Positions 45,650-56,990 of a DNA stretch of 64,000 nucleotides are shown one piece after another (position 1 is the stretch's first letter; the number at the start of each line of letters is the position of its first letter). Where the stretch lies: positions 2,721,767 through 2,785,766 of the forward strand of contig JAQFVV010012416.1 of the NCBI GenBank assembly GCA_028023455.1, written 5' to 3'. The notes under the pieces were generated by a model, which was not told the DNA's origin, did no database searches, and worked only from the letters and a program-made list of their open reading frames with translations. Origin of the DNA: Epiperipatus broadwayi (Eukaryota > Onychophora > Udeonychophora > Euonychophora > Peripatidae). Position numbers and translations under genes: made by a program.

Positions 45650-47180
45650 ATTGTGAGTAATTACTATGGCTTTGTATGGATTAAAAATTTTGATATTTTT
45701 CTCAAGCAAATTCTTTTAGATTAATTATTTGCTTGCGGAATACAAAGTGTCTTAAAGATGAGAAGTCTCGACATGTTTAAAAAATGTATATCATATCTTC
45801 TGGATGATTATGATATAAGATACATGTAGGATCCAGATTAAATTTAATACAATTAATAAGGAAGAGTTTTTTTGTAAGAATTGTGTTAAGTAATAAATTA
45901 TGTAAAAATTTTATCCATGAATGAGAAACCCCCATATTTTAGAATCTGATTAAAGTTTTGGCAATTAGGAGAGTTGACCATAGATATCTGTCAGATTATA
46001 TAATTTTTTCAGGTCTTTAAATTAAACACCAATTAAAGATTTGACATTATAATTGTCCAACAGATCTGCATCCTTAATACCATAATCAGTACCAAAACAA
46101 TAACTTGCATATGAAATGTTGAGTAAGCAATAGTACAGGTGGAGAAATGCCTTTGAGGATTGTATTAACTGTGGTTGTAATGTAAATCTTAGTTTTAATA
46201 TAGGGTACAAGTGATTGATAACATATTAGATTAAGACCACCTTTGAAAATAGATAAACAAGCACTTGTAATTGATAGATGTGATGCTGATCTCCAGAGAT
46301 ATGATTTTACTGTGGTCATGCATCCATGGACTACAGTAAACAAGTATATCACCCAGAATAGTATTAACAATGCAAACATTTATTATAGTGTAAAGCAATT
46401 TTGGGCAGAGAGCTTTCATTTTTGTGCTGAACTTGTTTATGACCAGATGATTTTGATGATAGCTCAATTGTGTTTTTAAGTTAATTGGAATTCTGAGAAA
46501 AGATGAGCGTGCATCTCTGAAAAATGAAGATAGATTGTTTTTTTAAGTGATTAAAAAGTTCACTATCAAAATTGGTACTAGATATGAGTGTATTTTCTCT
46601 CAACAAAATTGGAATACCATAAGCATAAGGGTGGGTTGATTTTGTGAAATTTACTGCAGTTTTTGTTAGTGCTGAAAGATTAGGGATTAGTTTTCTATGC
46701 CTAAATCTGACGGTATTTTGGTTATAAAGAGCAGTTAGATGCTTAGCTTCACTTTGCAGTTTATGAGTAAGAAATTTTGCATCTTTGAATTTTGTTATAG
46801 CTTGATGTCATCAATACATTGTTTTATAAAATTATTTAAATAATAATCTGATAATCAATCAGAACAACAATTACTTAGAAATCTTTTTATTAGTGTCTAT
46901 ATTTCAATCGAACAGAGATTCTGCAGCTGATAAAAATAATTACTGATAGTTAATTTATTAAGAGACATATCATCAATAGTTAATTTAAATTCATTAGAAA
47001 TTTGCCACTGAATGTAAATTTATAAAATGTTGGTTTATTTTTAAGGATACTTTGTGTGAGAGATACATGAATATGATCAGAGAATGAAACATTAGATAGG
47101 TGAATTGATGTTTTGAAGCAAAAAAAGAAATCAATGAAAGAAGATCCTTAACCTCCAATAAATGACACAGTATTTGTAGG
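45650..47180 (-). pseudogene. Possible non-RTE LINE or other degraded coding relic
   Basis: On the minus strand, shards of frame such as SFIDFFFCFKTSIHL..VSFSDHIHVSL (about 47150-47060) resemble the C-terminal end of an AP-like endonuclease (SDH motif). Further shards (PYAYGIPILLRENTL near 46640-46590; ILGDILVYCSPWMHDHSK near 46370-46300) stay open but I cannot assign them. Many stops. It could also be a decayed host gene. Confidence 0.22.
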
Positions 47181-47220
47181 ATGCAGTAATAGTAGTGGTA
47201 GCAAGGCTACTTATATATAT

Positions 47221-47245
47221 ATATTTGAGATACTTTAATTTAGGT

Positions 47246-47285
<40 letters not shown>

Positions 47286-47310
47286 ACCTAAATTAAAGTA
47301 TCTCAAATAT
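47221..47310. repeat. Perfect palindrome around (TA)n
   Basis: A 30-base arm beginning ATATTTGAGATACTTTAATT is matched without mismatch by its inverted copy ending at 47310, with pure TA between. It can form a hairpin or cruciform. Confidence 0.95.
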
Positions 47311-48185
47311 TATAGATTCAATTGTAACTTAATAAAGATGATCAAACGATCCAAATGTATTTAATAATTATGAAAAGATTCAAATATAAATCTTTAGCTT
47401 AATAAACGAAAAGCATTGTAGCTTAAATTAAATTATGAGAAGAATACCTGAGTAGTGGCTGTTAAACAAAAAGGTCAGACTGAGTTATCAATCATATTAA
47501 TGGTCATTGGACTAAATGAAACATACTTCTATAATTAGATTCCTCAAGATATCACAATATCAATAATTATAAACAAATTATTAATAGCAACTATTATAAC
47601 TCAGGTATATGGAAATTAAGTGAGGTGAGTACACTAGTAACTCAATAAAATATCTTCTCAGGTATATCCAACTGTAGATTTTACTTACTTTCATTTCTTG
47701 GTTTGATGTTAAGTGCATGTCTAAGTGAACAACAAGTGAACAGGGTCTATCAGAGCGCCACTAGATTATCTGAATCTAGACACAGTTATATCTAATAACC
47801 TTTCACATGTACTGGGTTTGAATCCCTTTTGGTACCTTATTTCTTACAAAATGTATGATTTTGATTTTAGACCCATAGCACTGTTTGCACTAATATTTAA
47901 TTAAACACCTAGGTAACATAAAACATCTTTAAACTGAAGTGGAATTCATAAAATTCATTAGACATAAATCATTTCTTAGATCTTAGCATAACAAATGTGT
48001 TTCAATATTTTTTTTATAAGTTTTACTAGCTCAGATTACTATTAATTTAGGATGGCAATTCACTCATCCTTGCATGAAATAGATGAGGGGATGGTGGTTA
48101 TAATAATACTAAGAAATCACTAAATACTATGAAATCAATATTTATTTATGGCCTTTAAACATTTAAACAGCTCATTAATTAAAAT
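47311..48185. other. AT-rich spacer with B-box-like word
   Basis: TGGGTTTGAATCCC at about 47816 is the B box of an otherwise unrecognisable SINE relic. No gene. Confidence 0.35.
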
Positions 48186-48236
48186 GTTGATGATGATAAT
48201 GATGATAATGATAATGATAATGACAATGACAATGGT
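48186..48236. repeat. (GAT)n/(AATGAT)n microsatellite
   Basis: TGATGATGATAATGATGATA and variants, passing into GACAATGACAATGG. Could be the tail of a lost RTE copy, but no RTE coding precedes it. Confidence 0.8.
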
Positions 48237-49200
48237 TTCAACCACAGCTTTAGGACTAAGCCTAAACATAAAACCTATTTTTTATAAAGAAATTCATCAT
48301 TATTGTTAATCTTAGCATATTCAATCATATCTTAAACAACTAATATTCAATCATTGATGATGAATGATCACACTTACTAAAGACTACTCTTAATGAAATA
48401 TATACGCCTCGTTTAATAACATAAACTAATATTTATTACTGCATTTCTAACATATACATAAAAATTTCTATATTTACATGAAAATTTATACTAACAACAA
48501 CAACAATAATCATAATTGACTGTTTTAAAATCATAACATTAAATTTTAAATTCTTCCCCCTTTCCCGTAAATGTATTTCAAAAGTATATTGTATCCACAA
48601 GAAAAGTATTTCATATAAAAAAAAAAATATTCACTCATTGGCACACATACCTTATAATCTAACATGTAAGCAGAATGTTAAAAAAAAAATGTTAGTAGAA
48701 TTGAAAGAGCAAGTTTTAGAAACAAGTATTAAATTATTTTCTCCCCCTCTCTTCTACCTCTGAAATGCTATACTTTAACTTGAAACAAAATAATCTAATA
48801 TTTTAATACTACTTATTACTTCACATTCACTCGCAATTATACACGTATAAAAATACCATTATGTGTGTGCGTGTTTTATCCCATAATAACAAAATATTAT
48901 TTAAAACCAAAATAATAATACAAAAAAATTATTTTACACCTTAATATTTCATAATTGTAAATTAATAAACAAATAATTTTGATACATTCAAGATCATTTA
49001 TGAAGCTCAAAGTTATTATTAGTAAGACATTCTTGTTTTAATCGATCTGAATAGTCTTTAAAAGTTCTTTAAATAAAATATACCACTTTATTACTAAAAG
49101 TTTATTAAGACTCTGATATCATAAAGAAAATATATCAAAAAAAAATTTATACTACCAGTTCTTTGTAGCGACTTCTAATGAGTCAATTTTCTCTTGTTTA
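48237..49200. other. AT-rich spacer
   Basis: Nothing recognised. Confidence 0.35.
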
Positions 49201-49209
49201 ATGTCTATC

Positions 49210-49640
49210 TTTAGCAGCAACAATTTCCGTGTTTCTTTGGAACAATCTCCTTCTTAAAGTGTATAATTATTTGATGATGATGATCCTATTGAGGTTATTT
49301 GCTTTAGTGGACAATTTGGAAATCTTTATATTAATTTTTCTTTTCTTCCAGTCAAGCATGATTTTTTTAGTGGATGAAATACAGCAGTTGTTTTCACATT
49401 TATAAATTTCCTGGGTTTTAAACTCAGTTGCTGGAACAATTAATTGGACTTGATGATTAATATTTATCAGTAGATTAATTCATCTTTCTGATCTTCGAAT
49501 GCAGGTGAATGTTTTCTTCTTTCTATTTAAAAACATCTTATTTCTCTGGTCAGTTGAAAGGTGTAGAATATTATTTTTCAGACAAGACATCTTTTCTTTC
49601 CTATATGATCTGCAGCTCCATGATGGTCAAGGTCTTGATG
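49210..49640 (-). pseudogene. Degraded coding relic, unidentified
   Basis: One minus-strand frame stays largely open over about 140 codons with few stops (PSWSCRSYRKEKMSCLKNN..; VQLIVPATEFKTQEIYKC; ENNCCISSTKKIMLDWKKRK). Composition is protein-like, with paired cysteines, but I do not recognise the family and no domain can be claimed. Confidence 0.22.
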
Positions 49641-49699
49641 GGACACATATATAATTTTTCTACCCCATCATTTCTTATATTTTCAACATTCAAAACTTC

Positions 49700-50767
49700 A
49701 TAAAAAAATGATTTAAAAAAAAAAAACTATCTAGCAGAACTAAAAATGTTTGTCTGCTTTAGTTTCAATAATTTTTAAAAAGTCTCTCTCTCCCAATAAT
49801 AATATAATAATAGTCTAATCTAATCACTCAACTGATTTCCCAGACTGCTTTTATATCCGATTTTTGCGTCAACTCACCCAATTAGAGTGATAGTGTGAAT
49901 TGCTATTTTTGACCAACCCCCAAAAAAAATCACACACCTGGTTTTCAAACACTTTTGTCTTAAAAAAATAGACTTAATCCTTTTTCACGTATATCTGTAA
50001 TATCTAAAATTGGAGTTTCTTTTCTCTAATCTTAAGATAAGACAATTTCAAAATTAGAGTTCCCACCAAGCTTAAGCTCCCAAAGTGACAAACAATCATT
50101 TACAAAAACAAAATTGCTACAAAAATAGATATCTGATTCAACAGATTTCCTCTCTTAACATAAAATTGTAAAAAAAAAATAATTTGACAGATTTAACCCT
50201 TCCTTTTCTTTCAATATTTAATAAATGTAAATTGCTGTATGTAATGTACACACATACTTTATTATTTCAAATCATTCATAAACTAACATTAAATAATATA
50301 ATTGCTAGCTTAGTAATTATAACCCTAATATTTAAAATTAAATCTGTGACTTTTTCAATTCCCACTTACAATTATAGAAAAGCAAAATAGAAGTATAGAA
50401 TAAGATATTAGAATTGATCAAGCATAGGTTAGTTTTAAAGAAAGTTAAATATCTGAAATATAAAACAATCAAATAGCTTACACATACACTGCCTATACGT
50501 ATGTGTTATAACTTTGCTTTTTAAAGAAAAATTAAAAATTGAATAGTTTAATTGTGTGTATTACCTTTCTATCAACACACAAACAAATAAAGAATATAAT
50601 TGTTGACCCACTATCTGTCTAAAGCTTTTAAAACTGGATCTTGTAGGGTTTGAACTTGGATGCCCTACAGCTTCATTTATTGTTATATAAAAATGTGATG
50701 ATGATTTTGGTTTTACATTTTCTTACATGCACATTACTATAAATTTAGCTAGTGACTAAATTGTAAT
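49700..50767. other. AT-rich spacer
   Basis: Nothing recognised except a short palindromic GTAGGGTTTGAAC..GCCCTAC near 50644-50670. Confidence 0.35.
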
Positions 50768-50845
50768 GGCACAATATATATATATATTATAATTGAAATA
50801 ATATTTTTAACGGTTTACAAACAATTACAAACAATCTTTAAATCT

Positions 50846-50886
50846 GCAGAAGTACTTTCAGTTACTTTCTAACCTGCCTCAACTGC
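50846..50886 (-). ncRNA. Degenerate hammerhead-like stem-loop (Penelope left arm)
   Basis: GCAG/CTGC outer stem, TTGAGGCA where CTGANGA is expected, stem II GGTTA/TAACT, GAAAGTACTT with palindromic AGTACT as stem III. The layout is hammerhead-like, but C3 and A9 deviate. Confidence 0.4.
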
Positions 50887-50923
50887 CATAAAATTCAAAA
50901 ACTAAAAGCGGAAGCAAACGTCA

Positions 50924-52009
50924 TCAATTCAAATTCCACGAATCTCGTATTTTAATGTTAGAAGCTTGTCGATTTATTAAATGCGTTTTATTCCTGTTTA
51001 TAAAAATTGCCTCTTTAATTTTTCTTTTACTATGGTTTCTCTCTTTGTGAAGAATTTTCACATTTTCAAAATTAAATTTAAATTTATACTTACATGTTTT
51101 TTCGTGATCGAAGAAAACTGAAGAAGATATTAAATCGCCATTATTTTTATTTTTTACACGCTTATATAACAATTCGTGTTCCTTCAATCTTTTCTCAATG
51201 CTGCACCTAGATTCACCTATATATAGCATACAATCACAAAAAATTTGATATATGACATTACTTTTTTGCTTGACAGGTATGACATCCTTAGAATTATTAA
51301 CTAATTTATTAATATTGTTTGGAACGTAGAATGAAACATTAAATACATTCTTATATAAATCCTTAAAAAATTTTACTTGTGGATTTGAAATAAATGGAAT
51401 AGATATCCATTTTTTATTATTAATCTTCATTTCTTTTAAATTATAATAATTTTTTTTAAATTGACTTAAAGTATTGTTTATTTGTTCCATTTTATAACCA
51501 ACATCAAGCAATTCCTTGGCAAATATCTCAATATTTTTCAATTTATCACTTTGATAACGACATAATTTTTCGTTCCGAAACAAAAAAGATTTAAAACTTG
51601 CCATCTTATGCATCATTGGTACTTTTGATTTACAATTTATATATCCTCTTTTTTGCAATGGCTTAATTATTAGTTTATAATTTAATATACTGTTATCTCT
51701 TGTGATCATTAAGTCTAAATAGTTAATCTTATAGTCCTGTTCTTTTTCAATAGTCCATTTCAAGCCATTCAACTTATTTAATTCCTCTATAAGCAAATTT
51801 ATACTATTAGTGTTTCCACAGACAAAAACATCATCCACATATCTTTTGTAAATTTTAATATCTCCAAAAATACACATATTTAAAATACTACTCTCATATG
51901 TAGATAAAACAAAATTGCAAACTTGTGCAACTACAGGCAATCCCATAGGCCAACCTTTGTTCATTTTATAATATTGACCTTCAAAAGATGGGATTTCCTG
52001 TAGTTGCAC
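50924..52009 (-). CDS. Penelope-like RT (C-terminal) + GIY-YIG endonuclease, left copy
   Basis: A 361-codon open frame. Residues 1-60 hold the end of the Penelope reverse transcriptase: GWPMGLPVVAQ (19-29, motif B) and the active-site YVDD (57-60), then a thumb-like region with NYLDLMI (96-102). A linker leads to the GIY-YIG nuclease: YQIF (254-257) and YIGE (263-266), Arg 268 and IEKRLKEHE downstream, HSKRKIKEAIFI and the NRQASN segment near the end. The N-terminal RT motifs, including motif A with the first catalytic Asp, are missing because the copy is 5' truncated; residues before about 10 come from the junction. It therefore cannot encode an active polymerase. GIY lacks one residue relative to the right copy (CMLYIG against CMLSYIG). 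Confidence 0.85.
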   Translation of the reverse strand: MQLQEIPSFEGQYYKMNKGWPMGLPVVAQVCNFVLSTYESSILNMCIFGDIKIYKRYVDDVFVCGNTNSINLLIEELNKLNGLKWTIEKEQDYKINYLDLMITRDNSILNYKLIIKPLQKRGYINCKSKVPMMHKMASFKSFLFRNEKLCRYQSDKLKNIEIFAKELLDVGYKMEQINNTLSQFKKNYYNLKEMKINNKKWISIPFISNPQVKFFKDLYKNVFNVSFYVPNNINKLVNNSKDVIPVKQKSNVIYQIFCDCMLYIGESRCSIEKRLKEHELLYKRVKNKNNGDLISSSVFFDHEKTCKYKFKFNFENVKILHKERNHSKRKIKEAIFINRNKTHLINRQASNIKIRDSWNLN

Positions 52010-53016
52010 AAGTTTGCAATTTCGTTTTATCTACATATGAGAGTAGTATTTTAAATATGTGTATTTTTGGAGATATTAAAATTTACAAAAGATATGTGGA
52101 TGATGTTTTTGTCTGTGGAAACACTAATAGTATAAATTTGCTTATAGAGGTATTAAATAAGTTGAATGGCTTGAAATGGACTATTGAAAAAGAACAGGAC
52201 TATAAGATTAACTATTTAGATTTAATGATCACAAGAGATAACAGTATATTAAATTATAAACTAATAATTAAGCCATTGCAAAAAAGAGGATATATAAATT
52301 GTAAATCAAAAGTACCAATGATGCATAAGATGGCAAGTTTTAAATCTTTTTTGTTTCGGAACGAAAAATTATGTTGTTACCAAAGTGATAAATTGAAAAA
52401 TATTGAGATATTTGCCAAGGAATTGCTTGATGTTGGTTATAAAATGGAACAAATAAACAATACTTTAAGTCAATTTAAAAAAAATTATTATAATTTAAAA
52501 GAAATGAAGATTAATAATAAAAAATGGATATCTATTCCATTTATTTCAAATCCACAAGTAAAATTTTTTAAGGATTTATATAAGAATGTATTTAATGTTT
52601 CATTCTACGTTCCAAACAATATTAATAAATTAGTTAATAATTCTAAGGATGTCATACCTGACAAGCAAAAAAGTAATGTCATATATCAAATTTTTTGTGA
52701 TTGTATGCTATCATATATAGGTGAATCTAGGTGCAGCATTGAGAAAAGATTGAATGAACACGAATTGTTATATAAGCTTGTAAAAAATAAAAATAATGGC
52801 GATTTAATATCTTCTTCAGTTTTCTTCCATCACGAAAAAACATGTAAGTATAAATTTAAATTTAATTTTGAAAATGTGAAAATTCTTCACGAAGAGAGAA
52901 ACCATAGTAAAAGAAAAATTAAAGAGGCAATTTTTATAAACAGGAATAAAACGCATTTAATAAATCGACAAGCTTCTAACATTAAAATACGAGATTCGTG
53001 GAATTTGAATTCATGA
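51988..53016 (+). CDS. Penelope-like RT (C-terminal) + GIY-YIG endonuclease, right copy
   Basis: A 342-codon frame nearly identical to the left copy from GFPVVAQV onward. It has the YVDD active site (about 36-39), NYLDLMI, and a GIY-YIG nuclease with YQIF and the full-length CMLSYIGES spacing, which is probably the ancestral form. It begins within RT motif B (the Pro-Met of the left copy is cut at the junction), so the ATG is fortuitous. Differences from the left copy include ELNKL/VLNKL, LCRYQ/LCCYQ, PVKQ/PDKQ and FFDHE/FFHHE. The stop at 53014-53016 is followed by a TGACG and the 3' stem-loop. The intact frames in both arms suggest a recent insertion. Confidence 0.85.
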   Translation: MGFPVVAQVCNFVLSTYESSILNMCIFGDIKIYKRYVDDVFVCGNTNSINLLIEVLNKLNGLKWTIEKEQDYKINYLDLMITRDNSILNYKLIIKPLQKRGYINCKSKVPMMHKMASFKSFLFRNEKLCCYQSDKLKNIEIFAKELLDVGYKMEQINNTLSQFKKNYYNLKEMKINNKKWISIPFISNPQVKFFKDLYKNVFNVSFYVPNNINKLVNNSKDVIPDKQKSNVIYQIFCDCMLSYIGESRCSIEKRLNEHELLYKLVKNKNNGDLISSSVFFHHEKTCKYKFKFNFENVKILHEERNHSKRKIKEAIFINRNKTHLINRQASNIKIRDSWNLNS

Positions 53017-53050
53017 CGTTTGCTTCCGCTTTTAGTTTTTGAATTTTATG

Positions 53051-53091
53051 GCAGTTGAGGCAGGTTAGAAAGTAACCGAAAGTACTTCTGC
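53051..53091 (+). ncRNA. Degenerate hammerhead-like stem-loop (Penelope right arm)
   Basis: GCAG/CTGC outer stem, TTGAGGCA, stem II GGTTA/TAACC (perfect), GAAA, palindromic AGTACT, T at H17. Penelope-like elements in many animals carry hammerheads here; this one has two core deviations. Confidence 0.45.
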
Positions 53092-53214
53092 GGATTTAAA
53101 GATTGTTTGTAATTGTTTGTAAACCGTTAAAAATATTATTTCAATTATAATTACAATATTGTTTTTAATTAACAGATATTTTATTTATTTTACATATATA
53201 TATATATTGTGCCC

Positions 53215-53890
53215 TTATCTATAGGTCATAATAGGGTAGAAAGGTCAATTGCTAAAAAATTTTAAATTTTAAGATATGTTTGTATGATATATAAATAATA
53301 GTAGGATAATTAGATTTTATAGTACAATTTAAGGCTGAAAATACCTGGTATATAAAAGTGTAATGGATTATTTTAAAGGAACAGTTAAATAAAGCTTAAT
53401 TATATCCTTGCTTATGGTTGTAAAAGCTGGCCATATAAAATAACACAGCTATAAATAGTTAAAAGTATATTAATAATTCGAGTATAATATTTTAAAACTA
53501 ATAAATTAAATAAATGCTATATGTAATATTATAATTATAATTAATATTCAAATTTAATCTAATATTTTAAGATAAACTTTATGATGGTGAGAATTATATT
53601 TAGTTCTACATTTTAAATTATTTTCCAAATTTTTATAAAATATATCAGTTTTGGTAATTTAGACCGAGACTTAAATTAAAAAATCATCTGTTAAAGTTAG
53701 TAATCATGTGACTGTATATTATATACCTTCACACACATGCTTGTTAGAAAATAATAATAAAGTTTGTGAATTATGAAACTAAATGTAATTGCTGTCTATC
53801 GTTGAAATAAAAGTTGAAATATTAAATATTGTTTTAATAATTATTTTAAAGTTTAAATGATTTTGATAAAACTATAATTGAATTTAAAAA
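53215..53890. other. AT-rich spacer
   Basis: Nothing recognised. Confidence 0.35.
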
Positions 53891-56800
53891 TACTATTCTA
53901 AGTAATATTTAAGACATGACGTCATAAATTCTTTATTTTAAAGGGTTTAATATATTATAAAACTAAAATGTGTAAATTTGTTCGTGCTAAAAGTCATTAA
54001 CCAATCAACGGAGGTAATTTAGCAGACGGAAAATAGGAATTAGATGAAGTGGGAGATAGTAATGTGTAAGTGAAGGAGGGAGTAACATATTTTTTTGCTG
54101 GATAAGACCGTAAGCTAGAAAAGTGATATAATTATAAAATTTTATATTTATTTTAAAAGTTTTTTTAACATATAATATTTTGAACTGCCTTTACATGGAG
54201 GGCTAATTTTTAAAAGTTTTCTTACCAGTGATTTTATTCAAGTTTAGCCAAAACCTTGCAGTAAAAATGGAAGTACTAAAGGAAAAAATACCTAAAAATA
54301 TTGTTAAAGGAAAAATATTTGTAAAGTGCCTCGATACAGCTTTATTCATGCTCAACCAGAAACTTATTATTGTAACTCAGAGAAATATAATTTGGACGCT
54401 ATACGGAAAACTTAAAAAAAAAAAGAAGTTATTTGCCGTCAGGAAAAATTATGACGCACAATTTTATAAGGCTACTCTGAAGTTATTTTATTCTTCTCTA
54501 TGGAAAAAATTAAGATGTGTTTATCATAAAGGAAAAATTATGTAAAAGTTATAATGAAGAAAGAATGTTTGTCTTTTTAAAGGAAACATTACAAAATATA
54601 TAGTACCAGAATTTTAAAAGAAGGAAAAAAGTTAAAGAATAATAATATGAAAGAGCTATTGTGTTTTATGGAAAAGAAACAGAAAAACTTTATCTAAGAA
54701 GAATTAAAATATTATAAAGTGTTCATTATAAAAGCGCTTAATAAAGATAGAGATTAAGAAAAGGGAAATTTAAAGTACTTAATGAAAATGGATCCATGGA
54801 AACCGAAAAATTTACTGAATATTTAAAGCAAAGTAACTAGAAGATGCATCGTAAAAGTCGCGCGGGAAAATATTTAGCAGAAAATATTAGAAGAAAATAT
54901 TTAGAGGGTTTTTTTATGGAATTAATTGATATCATGGTTAATAATTGTATTAAATATTATGAAAAACCAAGGATTGTCGTCTATGAATATTTATTAAACA
55001 GAACAATAATTGTTTTGCCTTAAAATTGAACAAGAAGTGACTGAAGAAGTAGTAATAAACATTTTTTTTTTTAGCTTTAATATGAACGGTTTTCAAGAAA
55101 GTTTGATAAAGAAGTACAGTAAATATAGTTTAAATATTTTACTAATTTATTTTAGAATATAAAATGCTATGTGAGATTAGGGAAAACATATAAACATAAA
55201 TTTAGTAATATTGAGATTTAAATATAATAGCTTGATAAAATTATAGAAATATTGTTTAAAAATAAAGTGTATGTATGTGAGTCTTATATCTACAAGAATC
55301 AAATGGATGGTGAAGCCTACGGAACGCGATCGAGAAGATAAAGATCATTTGGTAATTTTGATATTTATTTATAATGCATAATGTATTTTTTTAGATCATC
55401 TATTGATTAAGAATGAAGTGTGAAAGTTTAAATTATATGTACACATTTTATACAACATTTTTTAACATATAATGAGATAGGAGTAATTCGGAATATGCAT
55501 GCAATAATTTATTTAAAGTATATTAATAATATAATTTAACAGAACAATTGTGTGATTCTTTTGAACTTGCATGTGATAAAGTATTCAGATATTTTAAAAT
55601 AGTTTGTATATGATTAAATATACGGAGGAAAGTAGTAAAAGATTTTCTTATAGAACAGTGGAATAGTTTTGAAATAAATGAATTTTATTATTGTTAGTAA
55701 TGCAGATATGTATTTGTCGATGTACAGTATAGAAAAATCTTGAGAAATAAGATCGGATAGTGACTTGGAAGTACTAGTGGAGAGGAAACCAAGATGATGT
55801 TTTTTTTTAAGGAATAGGAAAAATAAAGGATTTGGATCATATTTAGTTTGTGTGATTTCAGTATAGTTAACTAAGCCCTATGACTGAACACATATAGTTT
55901 GGACAGTGTTTTTTTGCATATTTTTAAACTTTTTGATGTTATAATAAAGCTGAAGAAATAGCTTTAGCATCGTTCCTATAATAGAGGTTGGTAGACAGGT
56001 AAAGGTCACTCCTCTATAGTGTCTTTTAATTCACTGTGCCATGAGTGTCAAGATATATGATGAGTAATATTCTAGTTGTGTTTTGATCCTATGCATCTAT
56101 CTTCGCTATCCTTATTTCGTGAATCTGCATCGGTCAGAAAGATATTTTCAAAGAAATAATGAATAAAATAGAACTGAAGATATGTTATCGTTTATGTAAG
56201 AATAGTTTATTTGCTGGAATGTATAGAATTATGTAACTTTAAAATTGAAAGTCCAAAATATCATAAAGAGAGAAAGAATCATATAATACATTGTAAAATT
56301 AATTCAGAAATGAATATAAGATTTTGAAAAGAAATCTAAACCAAGTATTTTAAAAGTGATAATAAATTTTGAATTTTTTTAAATAATATTTAGAAAATAA
56401 GTATTGCATATTTATTAAGAAAATAGTTCAATAAGGTATAGTAAACATATACTTGTGCATGGTATATTAATAGTCGTAATTATATCATCCGAAGTAAGGC
56501 TTGAATGAGAATATTAGGATTAATAAACATCGGATAGTGAACAATAAAAACCTAATACCGAATGTAGAACAATGTTTTGACTTTGTAAGATTCCATACAA
56601 CCAATATAAAACTAGAATTCTATTGTTTTTGTAGAATTTTACTACGAATGTGAATTTTGTAAAAAATATAATTTTAATAATATTAGGGATGCAAAGTGTT
56701 GGTGATAATCATATAAGGAATACATTTTGTAACAAGCTAACCATAATAATAAATCAAATAATAATACTGTATTTTCTTAAGCGTTTTAAAAAATAAGATT

Positions 56801-56990
56801 TAACTAGAAAAAATAAATAGTATTTTGATTTCATTTTTATAAACTAGTAAACTAAATTGAGATAGGAGAGTAAGGGATATCCAATGTACATAATGTAAAA
56901 ATATTGTTAATTTATTTATGTTGTTAATAAACTTTGTTTTAAATTTGTTTTAAAGTTTTGTGTCCGCGTTGTTATTTCTCCACATGGATG
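53891..56990 (+). other. Low-repeat region, possible non-coding transcript
   Basis: No member of the repeat families above was found in this 3 kb. The plus strand is purine-rich (many GAAAA/GGAAA words). A CRE-like TGACGTCA lies at 53918-53925 and a CCAATCA at 54000-54006. An AATAAA at about 56926 is followed by a T/GT-rich stretch. The 105-codon frame at 54228-54545 is Lys-rich without a motif. These are compatible with an unspliced non-coding or UTR transcript, but each cue is weak in AT-rich DNA. Confidence 0.2.

Larger units (their letters stand above)
50768..53214. mobile_element. Penelope-like element, head-to-head palindrome 2
   Basis: Two 5'-truncated copies, about 1.18 kb each, point outward from a centre at 51947-51987 (41 bp unique to the left copy). 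Each arm ends with a GCAG ... GAAAGTACTTCTGC stem-loop (50846-50886 minus; 53051-53091 plus), then GGTTTACAAACAATTACAA-type sequence. The outermost words GGCACAATATATATAT and its complement lie at both ends. Arms differ by scattered substitutions and a one-codon indel, so they are separate sequences. Penelope-like elements are known for inverted and partial tandem copies. Confidence 0.85.

Noticed and set aside
46022-46479. Overlapping open frames on both strands
   Set aside because: Opposite-strand frames over the same bases with no motif; kept only as a weak relic call.
50768-53214. Palindrome as a pure sequencing artefact
   Set aside because: Arms differ at scattered positions, by an in-frame codon and at the centre, which a single-molecule foldback would not give, although read-level confirmation is still needed.
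54228-54545. 105-codon Lys-rich ORF as a host gene
   Set aside because: No motif, no splice or start context beyond chance, and low-complexity A-rich codons.
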